Shown piece by piece: positions 1-11,200 of a stretch of DNA of 26,471 nucleotides. The stretch is taken from NCBI GenBank assembly GCA_019648995.1, contig BLXT01003748.1, positions 845,362 through 871,832 on the forward strand, given 5' to 3'. The position numbers and the translations under genes are program-made. The notes below the pieces were generated by a model. The model saw nothing but the letters and a program-made list of their open reading frames with translations, did no database searches and was not told where the DNA came from. Source of the DNA: Plakobranchus ocellatus (Eukaryota > Mollusca > Gastropoda > Plakobranchidae). Position 1 is the stretch's first letter. Each line of letters starts with the position of its first letter.

Positions 1-229
1 ATGTGAAATTGAAGTATAAAATATAGAGCTGATTAGGAAATGTAATATTGATAGCTATTTACATAATAATTATTTGAAGCTTAAAAGTAAAATCTAACAA
101 ATGGTAATTGTTTTGTCTTTGCAATTCTGGTATGTTATGATTTTTTTTGTCTAAACTCGTTGCAGAAAAAAAATATAACTATGTGCGTGCGAAATGTTTA
201 TCAAATGTAAAAATAAAGTTTCCCACCAT

Positions 230-508
230 TTATTGTATTATACTGCCCGCCTTCTTTTTAGGCCTATGCTGAACTGTAATCTGCTCGTTTGCATAATGAA
301 TTGTTGATGATAAAGAAACTGTTTTGTTATCTTTCCACTGAATAACAATAATGTCCCCATATCTTTCCCATCTATTATCCCAACTTAAAGCTGACTTATC
401 CATTCTTTTACATTTTTCAGACAAGCTAAAAACACTTTTCTTTTCACTAGCATGGTCCCACATGCCCTTATACCTTTCAAGACTAGATTGATCATAAACT
501 GAATCCCT
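230..508 (-). pseudogene. piggyBac-like (PGBD-type) transposase fragment
   Basis: Read on the minus strand, this stretch is open from about 508 to a TAA stop at 230. The second half contains GDIIVIQWKDNKTVSLSST followed about 10 residues later by a TVQHRPKKK stretch. This matches the layout of the piggyBac/PGBD transposase segment in which a W-x-D-N-(K/R)-x-V core strand is followed by a basic strand before the MGGVD motif. MGGVD itself is absent and the frame closes early, so the catalytic domain is incomplete. Immediately upstream on the minus strand lies a pyrimidine-rich tract ending in ACAG (509-520), which would serve as a 3' splice site, so the piece could be an exon of an intron-bearing PGBD-like gene rather than a raw transposon copy. 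Family assignment is by eye from a short core. The N-terminal half of the open frame is not recognisable. Confidence 0.45.
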
Positions 509-1000
509 GTGTAAAAGTTAAATAAAAAAATAAATGATAGCCCTAGTTCACTAAATTTTTCACAATTGTCATCACAACATGGTAAGCAAGCTCAAAACTT
601 GATAAATTATTATCTTTATCCAAATAAACATTAAAGTGAATCAATCCTAGAGTCTGCTAAAACCCACTTCATACATCACATTTTGAATCCAGTGAACTCA
701 GACTCAAACAAAAGCATGCATTCAACAAACTGGGAAAAATCCCTATTTTTATTTTCTTTCTTTGATTCTCCTATCTTGTATCTTACAAATAATCTCAGAC
801 CCATCCTTGGGTTCAACAAAAAATACTTGTCGGCAAGCCTACTATAAAATGCCTTTCTATCTAGTTAAAATTTAGTCACAAAGTGCATTGTCGGCTGACT
901 ATTACTATTAATATATGTACTACAGTCATGTAGTAGGTTACATTATAAGGGTAGGGTAAGGCAAAGCATGGACACAAAATGTGAAAATAATAAATAGAGA

Positions 1001-1022
1001 GGGGGAAGGGGGGAGGGGGTGG
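1001..1022 (+). repeat. G-rich run, weak G-quadruplex candidate
   Basis: Three G-tracts of 5, 6 and 5 bases separated by AA and A, then T and GG. The run lies on the same strand as the DHX9 transcript, so it could form an RNA quadruplex of two stacked tetrads or a bulged three-tetrad form. Nothing else supports a function. Confidence 0.3.
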
Positions 1023-2150
1023 AAGCTGATGCATGGGAGAACATTATATGGGATCAAAGACCCAAAGCTGCGGAAACATGGATGGTGTGTGGGAAGAGTA
1101 AAGTGGCTGTATATATCTAGACAATTTGTGAATGCATTCAGACAGTTGAACATCTGTGACCACCTTTGCCTACCCCCTTCTCTACTTTTAAACAATGCAT
1201 AGATTTCATGTAGGCTTGGTGGGCAATTGCTATTTTGCAAGTGTGTGAGGTGGATCATTTATCTTGTGATTCACACCACCAGGGCTGTCAGAATCAAACA
1301 AGAACAAAAAGGGGTGGGATGGGAGAGAAGAGGCAAAAGGAAAGTTGTGAATAGAGGAAGATAGGCTTTGAATAAATCTGAATAACAGAGTGTAAGTACT
1401 ACTCACAAAGACAATGCATTAGCATTTATAAAATTAAAAGTTAATTTAATGAAGTTTAATTCCAACGTCCTTGATTCTACACTATGATAGAAAGGCTCAC
1501 CTTCTCAGCCTCTCTGATTTTAAAGCCAATTTTGTTCCATAATTGTGACTGTATTTTTTCACTTAAGTTGATGTGAAAGTTTTTAACAAAAAGCCATGAC
1601 TTTGTCAGAAAAACCTGGAAATTTTGTAATACTCATTTACAAGATTTTTAAATCATGAAATAGGCAAAAATTTATTTTCTATTTAACTTTGATGACTTCA
1701 AAATCCCCATTTACCATAACTTAATGAATGCTTGTTTTCTCTTAAGATTTTTATTTGATTTCCCACTCATGATTTTGCAGAGACAATATTAAGCATAGTA
1801 TAAGTATAAAGTACTCAATAATTACTAAATGAGTTTTCAATCAATAAGTTTAATTTTCAGCAAGCTTAGATTTGAATAATAAATCAGTGTAGTCAAATCA
1901 TTTTCGTTTAGTCAATAAAAATGCAAAATGCATACGATTGACAAATTTCTACATTTTGAGTCCTAAAAATAAGTCTTGATTTTTTGGGGCAAAAATGTTA
2001 GATTATGGCGGTCAATTTTATTGATGTCATAGACATCAGGGTAAAATGATGTTTATTTTGTAACATATTGACTTCCACTAAATCCTCAGTTTTGCTGCAT
2101 ATATAAAATGACATCTCTGTTCAACCACACCATTTTCTTTCTTGATGCAG

Positions 2151-2265
2151 TTGTCTGGTAACATGGCCTCAGAGTCCCAGCAAAGAAGTGGGACTGGGTC
2201 AGAAAGCACTCAGAGCTCAGGAATTTTGCCTGGTGGCACTTTAGCGCCACATCTAGCTCTTGCAG
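2151..2265 (+). CDS. DHX9: DHX9 exon: linker between dsRBD1 and dsRBD2
   Basis: The acceptor is TTTCTTTCTTGATGCAG at 2134-2150 and the donor is AG|GTATGC at 2265/2266. Translation gives a Ser/Gln/Gly-rich linker and then [12 protein letters not shown], which aligns with the conserved PHLAL stretch of vertebrate DHX9. The exon is 115 nt, starting at phase 0 and ending after the first base of a Gly codon. An ATG at 2163 lies in frame with A at -3 and G at +4. The start phase is inferred from the absence of stops and fit to the following exon. Confidence 0.85.
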
Positions 2266-5200
2266 GTATGCATGGTTATGATTTTTGTTTTGTTTATTTA
2301 CTGTTGACAGGGAATCCATTTAAAGTAAACATTTTGGATTTATAAGTATCTGCTCCTTTTTTTTTTATTGTTAGCAGTCAATGGCGGGTTCATAACTTTG
2401 TTCTTTTGTTTTTTCAGGCAAAAATATGTCAGTAATTCAATTTTGTTTTAGCATTCAAACTGGTTATATAGGCAGTGCCTACTGTGTTGTAATGAGATCC
2501 AAGTACAGGGAGGCAATTAGTGGCAAATGTCTGCTTTAGAATAATGTCTAAAGCCAGGCCTATGCCAAAATGCAATTTTAGAGTCGTTGCTTTCCTGAGC
2601 ATTAGAGCTATCAGTGGATGATTGTGTTATAGAAATGCATCAGTATTATTTTAAGAACATAAATCATCAAGTTCAAGAAAAAAAATTCTCTCCCCTTGCT
2701 CACCCCAAATGGGGAGTTGAGAGTCTTGGTATGAGGTCCTCAATTTTGACTCTACTCTGTCTGCACCTTTAGACAATATTGCATATTTTAAAAGCTTCAA
2801 GTGCACATGCATACCATCTCAAGATAATTACTATATTCTTACATATTGGCTCTATCTTTCCTCAAGGTGACTACTATATATATATATATGGCTAAGTCCA
2901 CCACTATTTTTTTTTACAAAACGTAACATTAATGTCAAATTTTCATTTTCTTTTTTCACATTGGTTAAACTACACAGGTCTTTAAGAGCAACATTTGATC
3001 TGTCATGTATGTAAGTTTCAGACCTTGATTATTGCTCACAAACTTGTAATTGATGATGCAATAATGTCACTCAAGAACGTGGCGAATTTGTCAGTGACAA
3101 ACAAAAACTTTAAATATATTAAAATGAAAACCTGAAATACAGAAGTACACATAATGTCTGTACTTAATTTATTTCCTTAAAAAACACATTGAAAAAAAAT
3201 AATTGTCAAAAATCAAAATTACATGAAATGCGAGCTGTAAATCATGGGGAATAAAACACTACATAAATCGACAAAAATTTCCTTTTTTATTTTCTTTTGC
3301 TATGAAAAAAAAAAATTTTATTTTCCCAAAGGCATCCTGATAAATAAGACACGGAGGTGACTTGCAGAAGAGAGAATGTTTATATGTAAAATATTAAGTT
3401 TTCCAAAAAAAATTTGTGAGGAGTGTTTCCATGAAAGCATGTACAAACATGGTACTAATTCTAGCATTACTTATTTTAGCATTCCTAAATGCGGATTCCC
3501 CCATATAATAGTATAAATATGTTTAACAAGTAATCCATGCAATTTACCACATACCTGTAATCATGATTTTAAGAAAAAGTGTAGGACTTTGTAATAAGTG
3601 CCAATAATGCTTAAACCACAAGGAATGCCACAGGATAAAGAGGAGATCTTGAATATGTCATTTTTCATCATCTAATACATGTATGGCATGGAAATGCAGT
3701 GAAAAGACTTGAATAAGGAATATTTAAGTAAATAGAGATTTTGTGAGGAATAACAACAAATAAGAAAATAAAAAATGGTAAAACAAGTGTCAGGAATGTT
3801 ACTTGGACAGACCAAATTGCCATTCTAAGAACATTCCTCACTTGTCTTTAATAACTCTAGATCTATAATGTTATGGTGTTTTTAATCAGCATATTTATTC
3901 CTAAACACTTCAAATGTGTTAAATTACACAAACGATTTAAAAAATTATCCATGAATATATATGTTATAGTGAGTTATGCCAGGAATGTTCGCTGGATGAA
4001 TTTATCATAATTGTCCAACTTTACTTTCATCAAACTTTATAACTAGAGTAATGCTACGTCTACCCAAGCAAGGAGCTGTGCACATTGTTTAACATTGAAA
4101 CAATAATTTCACAGTACTATATAACTCATAGAATCTATTAAAGGGTATTTAACGCCCTCCAAAGAATACTTCATTCGATATAGTAAGGAATGTTCAATTA
4201 AGGACGACATTTTAACATTATGACTTATGGGCGTGGCTATATTGCTTGGAAGCTGAAGCAGGTGGAAATGGCGATTTGGACCTTCAAAAAAAGTAAAAGG
4301 CACTTGTTCCAATACATTTTCTAAACACGCTAGGCTTAGCCTTGTTAATTTGTGTAAGGATCTTTCACCACGATATCAGACAAATGTTCAGTGCTTTTAG
4401 AAATTAACACAAATACAAAGATTTCAATCGAAATCGCAAACCTTAGCTTACGTTTTTGAATGCGTTAGCATAACCAAACTGTTCAGTAGTCACACTCCTC
4501 AAAGGATTCCAGTCTCACAGAACGCAAATTATTTTGTTTAGAATTATTATTTCACATTGGGATAGGATAGATGGGTTTTGTCTCGCTTTAATAACACATA
4601 TGGTTAATGAAAACAGCTTAATTTAATACATTAAAACTAATGAGAGAAAATCGACTCACTGCCATGTTACTTTTAGGACAAAAAAACAGCGTTCTGATGA
4701 CAAAACATGAATGCAATAACTGTTTTGAGCAACTTTTTAAGCTTAGGCAAACTTGCTCATTATCAATCAAACATATTTTTACTAAGTACAATTTTTATTT
4801 TGTTGAATTTGTGCCATTGGTATTTAAAATAAAACAATTGTATGTAAACAATACTGGTGGACTTAGCCATATGCATAATATTATATATCTTTTTTTGTGA
4901 TAAACAAAACATATAGAACACTATGAGAGCGATCATTTCCAAAATTTTCTCCAGGTGAAAGTATTGGTGCAAGTTGTCCTCCTCGAGAATATCCTGCGTA
5001 TCAGAGAGGTCCACCTCAGGAGTATATGGATAGGATAGCTGAAAAGCGAAGACTTGAAGAGGTTTGTCTCATAATAAAGTTGCTTGCTTCTTTTTATCTT
5101 GTTCTCATTGTTTCAGTGTGTCATTTTCTGGCCTCTCGTGTTCTTTTTTTCTTCTCTCATTTTATTTCTTTGTCTGTCTATGTGTTTGTTCTTCCTCTCA

Positions 5201-8200
5201 TTCACACACTCACTCTCTCTCTTTCTCTTTCTCTCTTTCTCCCTCCCCCATCTTCTCTCTCTCTATAGTATGTATATGAAAATAGTGATTTCTGTAAACA
5301 CTGAACATTCTCACACTGACTGAACTGTGAAAGAAAAACTTTGTAAAAACAATTTTCTTGTTTAGGAACTGCATTTGATCTAGCAAAGATTTTGACAGCC
5401 TCTATTGCAGATTTTGTTTTTGTTTCTTAGTGTTTTTTCGGTTTCTTTGATAGTGGTTCTCCTTATTTTCATAAACATCTTGCTTTTTTGCCAAATTAGG
5501 TCTAATTACTGTGACTTTGGAATTTCATTTGCTTTAGATTCTGTGCCTGTTTTATATCACATAAATTTTACTGTAATAACGACCACAAATATTAAAGGGG
5601 CCTGTAAAATCAATTAGGTCCTGAGCATGGCGATAAACTGCATCCATCAGATAATCGACGATTAAACAGGTAACTCAATCAATTTTTGAGTGGGACCCAG
5701 TAGGACTAAAAATAAGACCTGCAAATGGTGGAAGATCCTTAATAGGACAACGGCCACCATAGATCCCCACTGCCTTGTGGGTTAATTGCAAGACAAAGGC
5801 TAGCGGAGAACCCGTACACAAACCAGCTGTAGGCAAGGCGAAACCACTGCTGTATAGCTTCCCAAGAAAAAAAAATCATGAGCCAAAACGATGCTTAAAC
5901 CTTAGTTAACAACGTTAAGGGGGTTTGTGGTTCCAGTTCAAATCTCTCATTCAGCAGGGATAGCCATGTGCAGCAGGTGGCTCCAGTGAAGATGTAGAAG
6001 TAGAAAAGTTTTATGAAGAAATAGAAAAAGCAAAAGGCTATTTTAAATCCCAGGACATTAAAATAGTGATGGGAGATTTCAATGCAAAATTTGGGGACAA
6101 AAGAGTAGAAGATGTTTGGCCCAGTGGCATAGGGACTGTAAGTGAGCGTGGAAGTAAGCTAATTGAATGGAGCCAAATCAATGATTTTACCATCACAAAT
6201 ACTGGGTATCAAAATCACCCTAAGCGACAGTGGACTTGGAAGAGTCGAGGAGATAGAAGTAGAAACAAAATAGATTACATCCACATTCAGAAACGATTTC
6301 GAAATGCGTCAAAACATTAAAGTCACTGCCGGGAGCCGACTGTGATTCAGATCATATTCCACTAATAAGTAAATTTCAGATAAAACTTAAGAAATTAAAA
6401 AAGGCAAAGGCTAATCCTAAATTCCAAATGGACTCGCTAAAACTAAGAGACAAAATAGCCATAGCTGTGCATAACAGATATGAAGCTCTAAATAATATCT
6501 CAGAGGTAGAAGAATTATGGTCAGAAATGAAAAATTCACTTAAAGAAGTCAGAGAAAAATGTTCCCAAAAGAGATAAAAAAAAAGAGCATATAATGGAAG
6601 AAAGGCGCAAATAAAAAAATTCAGAAGCCATATCTAAAGACCTAAACAGAAACATCAAAATAAAATGCAGTGAAAGAAGAATGGATTCATCAACAATGTC
6701 AGGAAACTGAGCAAAAGCTAAATATAGACAGCAAATTTATGCATGCTGAAATTAAGGTAGTAAGTGTTAAGAAAATCAAATGCAGTAGCCCTGGCTGCAT
6801 CAAATCAAAAGATGGAACAATGTTAATGGAAAAAAAGGAAATACTACACATATGGTCAGAGTATGTTGAGGATCTTTTTAAAGATGATAGATGCAAAAAA
6901 CCCAAAATAGAGAAAACCTAGAAGGCCCAATCATCTTTAAAGAAGAGGTAGAGGCAGCAATGAAGAACAAAATATACCAATAGCAATAATTAAAGCATTA
7001 GATAATTAAGGAATAGATCTGAGAACAAAACTTTTTTAATGAAATATACGATAGTGGTACAATTCCAGAAGAGCTCTGTAAATCTATTTTTATAGCACTG
7101 CCTAAAACACCAGGAGCAACAGAATGTGAACTTCATAGTACAATCAGTTTAATGAGCCATTTTACAAAAATCCTGTTACGCGCTTTGATGCATAGGATGC
7201 GCAAGAGTCTAAGACCAGAAATACCTCCAAAACAGTTTGGCTTTATGCCTGTTGAAAAGACTAGAAATGCAATATTCCTCTGTCAATTCTTATGGAAAGA
7301 TGTATACAAACGCAAAAAGATCTCCACCTCTGTTTCATTGATTATTCTAAGGTCTTTGACAAAGTAAGACATGTGGAGCTGTTTTGTATGCTTGAAAAAT
7401 TAGACATCAATGGGAAAGATCTGAGAGTAATTAGAAATTTATTCTGGGATCAGACTGTATCTGTAAGAATGGAAGGAGAACATAGTAATTTCAAACCCAT
7501 CAAAAGAGGTGTGAGGCAGGGATGTGTAATGTCTCCCGATCTTTTTACCTATATAGTGAAATAATCTTAAGGAATCTTGATGATATATCAGGCTTAAAAA
7601 TAAATGGAGAGAATCTTAATCTCAGGTATGCAGAATCTGGCAAACAACTCCAAAAACTTCTAGGTACTGTACTTTTAGACAGCGAAAGAATGGGCCTGTC
7701 TTTGAAAGCAAAGAAAACAGAATTTATGGTCATCTGAAAGAAATCCTCTAACCCCAAGTCCAATCTCGTTAGCAAAGGCGAAAAAATCAAACATGTTACA
7801 AAATTCAAATATCTAGGTTACCTGATAACATCAGATGGCAGGTGCACAAGTGAAATAAGTATAACAATAGCTATGACCAAAGATAAATTCCTAAAAATGA
7901 AACCAATACAGGCAAAAAGAAACATAAGTGTGACAACCAAAATAAGGGTATTTAAAACGTATAATATGGTCAGTATTTTTGTATGGTAGTGAGTGTTAGA
8001 CAATAAACAAAGAAATAGAAAAAAAAAACTAGAAGCAGTAGAGATGTGGTTTATCCAAAGAATAATGAGGAGATCATTGACAGAAAAAAAGTCAAATGAA
8101 TTGGTTATGAAAGAGGCTAATCTAGAGCGATCACTAATTAAAACCATAAGACAGAGGCAACTACAGTTTTTAGGCCATATTTGCAAACATAAGGGTTTAG

Positions 8201-11200
8201 AAACTTAGCAATCACTGGAAAGATTGAAGGTAAAGGCATTAGAGGTAGACAGAGAATAGCTTTTATTGAAAATCTTAAGTCATGGGCAATAGGCAAGGGT
8301 AGCATTAACAACTTTATAAGGCTAACTAAGATTAGGTTTGAGTGGAGGAACATGATTGCCAATGTCTGTTCCAGATGATGATGATGATGTAAACTCAATT
8401 AGTGATTGATATTCTATGAAATATTTTCTCAGTTATATGTTCTTGTTTGATCTATCATTAATTAGATTACAGTCATTATTTAAGAATCTATTTTCTACAC
8501 CTATAAAATAAAATTTTTCTCTTTTCGGTATTTTATGCTCTTTCATTTGGAACCCGTTAGATTTAAGTCTACTACTGAGCCAAATCTCAGAGACCAGGAA
8601 TAGAGTCCGAGTGAACCTTCCTTTAAGCTTGATAAAGCTGTATTTTACATACAGACACTGTTAAAAACAAACTGTCCAAAAAACCCTGCCTTAGTGATTA
8701 CTCTTGCAGCTTATCGTGAGGACAGATGTATATGTGTTTTTACTTGTCTGAAACACTATTTGAAGTGCACAAGGCTGTTGCGAACCTCAAACCAGCTGTT
8801 TATTAGCAGCCAACCACCTCACAATAGTGTGACCAAAGAGACACTAGCAAGGTGGATTAAACTCACCTTGACAAAGTCTGGTATCGACACTAGTATTTTC
8901 AAAGCTCACAGTACTAGAGCAGCAGCAGCCTCGGCTGCAGCCAGAACCTCAGATGTTTCTCTGGTATTGCGCTCAGCTGGATGGACCAAAGAGACTACTT
9001 TCGCAAAGTTATACAACAAACCTATTGACAATAATTTATCTCAGTCTAACTTTGCGCTCAGTGTGCTTAAAAGAAAATCGAAATCTGTCTCACTTTGAAG
9101 TCTCAATCTGATGCTATAGAGTATTAACCAGGACGACAGAATGTATAAATTAGACGAGGCTTACCTGTAAGCTGAAGTATAATTGTGATTCTGTCGTCCT
9201 GTAATACTCTGTAGCGTCAAATTGCCCACCCTTGTTCCCCTCCCTGTGCGTTAACTTGTCAGATTAAGTGTGAATATCTCAATTTGATGCTACAGAGTAT
9301 TATAGGACAACAGAATCACAATTTTTTCAGCTTACAGGTACGCCTCGTCTAATTTATACATTCTCAAGCACTTCAGCACCATTGCACTTGCCCCTTTGTT
9401 ATTTTTCATATGACAGAACTTAGTTTTTGTCTCGAAGATTATTTTCGTCTTGAGCGAACCATTTGGTAGGATCAACTTTTTTGTGCAATTTGTTTGTCCA
9501 TAACCAAAATTAAATCTGATGCACTGGTATCCCCACATCATGTCAGGAGACGTCTATTGTTCAATCATTATCTAAAATGTTAAGTGGCCAAATCATGGGC
9601 TTATTTATTTCTTTTCAATGCACAGTACTAGGGCACTAGCAGGTCAGAGATCCATGCCCAACTTACACTCTCTAGAACTGATTATATATTGCAATACTGT
9701 AGGTTTATTACCGTGTTGAAAAAGTTTGCTTTTATCTAGTCAAGTAGATCTCATTCAAGGTACTGCTAGGCCCTATCTTGATGACTATGTTCTCTTGCCT
9801 GCAACGACAATTTAAATCTAGATTAGATTAGCTAAATCTCAGCAAAATTATTTTTTGCTTCGATAGCTTTTATTTTTTATGAAGCAAAAGATTGAACACT
9901 TTAACAGCTAGGATTTATTAAGATTTACTTCTTATTCTAAAATTTTCAAAAAAATCTACATGTAGAATTGACTAACCATGAGAAATCCTGGAATGTGCTG
10001 AAAAAAAATGTTTAAAGTTTGTCCTGGATTTCTATTTTGAACATATTAAACTTATCTTACTCAAGTCTCAATTTTACAGTCCAATATTATCTAAAATTGA
10101 TAAAAAACCCACTTTCAGAACTATTCTCCTTAAGTGGAAGACAGGCAAATTTGTGATGTTTTGAACATAAATAATAGTCGTGAAATAAGTTTTATTGATG
10201 TCAGCCAAGTTGCAATCCCACAAAAGCTAAATAAACATCAGAATACTGAAAATCCTGTCCTCTGTTTGAGGCTTATTTAAATTAGATCTACATAATAATA
10301 ATAATAATTAAAATTTAACTTTTAACTATATAAATAAATGTTAAAATGTATTTAACATCTGAAACACATGTCTTTATTCTTTCAATATTCATATAATTTA
10401 ATACAGTCATGTAAACATTTTTATTTTCATCTTCTTACATATAGTCAGAAGATTGTGACTTTAATGCGGAACTGCATGGGAATTGGACGATGGAAAATGC
10501 CAAATCAAGGCTGCATCAATTTCTGCAAATGAACAAAATCCAGACTGACTACAAATATCATGTGATGGGGCCAGATCATAACAGGTTACTTAGCAACACT
10601 CTTGGGGGTGGGGCTATAGATAGGATATGCTAATGCTTTTCTCAATCATTAGTTCAATTCCCTAAAAATCTTAAGATTTACAAGAGACTCAAGTAACATA
10701 AAAAGTAAGAAGATTTGAATAACATTGCAGCCTTTTCATTTGAAACCCAGAAAAAATGATATCTACTTAGTAGCTGGATATGTTTGCATTAAATAGAAAT
10801 TTCTATACTTCGTACTTATGACCCAAGTAAAGGTAAGTACTGAAATTGAGGTTTTCCATTCTTTTGTATTACAATGGGATGGATGCCAGTTGTTTTTTTT
10901 GTTTTTTGTTTTTTTTAGCTATTTGGCCAATTTTATCCTTTTTTAGATTGGCAAACTTGTTACAATAACTGTACAATAAATGAATATTTTTTTTTTCTAA
11001 GGGAATATATTTTTTAACATTTGTGAGGTGGTCTGAGAAAACCTGTCAGGTTGCACTAAAGTTACAATTGACAAATAGGCCTAAATGGAGAATGAAAGTT
11101 GGTTATGGTGAAAATTGAGTTGAGGTCAAATCATCATTCAACAATCATTCCTACACCTTTTCTGTGAGTTTGAAGACAAAATGAAATTTATAAATATTGA

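Larger units (their letters stand above)
1..2150. other. Upstream non-coding sequence, probably DHX9 intron
   Basis: No plus-strand exon that resembles dsRBD1 of DHX9 is visible here, although the first exon found (2151) begins after that domain, so this stretch is most likely intron. It holds a minus-strand piggyBac-like fragment (230-508), a G-rich run (1001-1022) and otherwise AT-rich unique-looking sequence. The open frames at about 940-1258 on either strand show no family resemblance and low-complexity composition. Confidence 0.5.
5618..8390 (+). mobile_element. Dead RTE-type non-LTR retrotransposon with (GAT)n tail
   Basis: The roughly 2.77-kb element is bounded by a 14-nt duplication with one mismatch and ends in GATGATGATGATGATG, typical of non-LTR elements that end in a short tandem repeat rather than poly(A). 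It keeps an untranslated 5' part (5618-5880), a truncated apurinic-type endonuclease (MGDFN, then SDHIP), a reverse transcriptase with [13 protein letters not shown], and a C-terminal region containing [12 protein letters not shown] and RQLQFLGHI. Proteins of this kind are often annotated as craniofacial development protein 2-like or endonuclease-reverse transcriptase. The frame is broken many times, the first part of the endonuclease is missing and the YADD motif is deleted, so it cannot move by itself. It lies in DHX9 intron 2 in the same orientation as the gene. The clade call (RTE-like) is from motif memory and is less certain than the class. Confidence 0.88.
5062..10444 (+). other. DHX9 intron 2 with nested transposon remnants
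   Basis: GTTTGT...CATATAG, 5383 nt. In order it holds a pyrimidine tract (5191-5268), an RTE-type retrotransposon (5618-8390), a DIRS-type tyrosine recombinase remnant (8604-9098) and its inverted-repeat end (9110-9364). From 9370 to 10444 the sequence is AT-rich with no feature I can name. Confidence 0.85.

Noticed and set aside
938-1258. Open frames on both strands around a G-rich run
   Set aside because: No recognisable domain, no splice signals in the right place, and both strands are open over the same interval, which is typical of chance.
5026-5323. Three overlapping Ser/Leu/Phe-rich plus-strand open frames
   Set aside because: They are translations of a CT-rich tract in intron 2. Only the first 36 nt (to 5061) are real DHX9 coding sequence.
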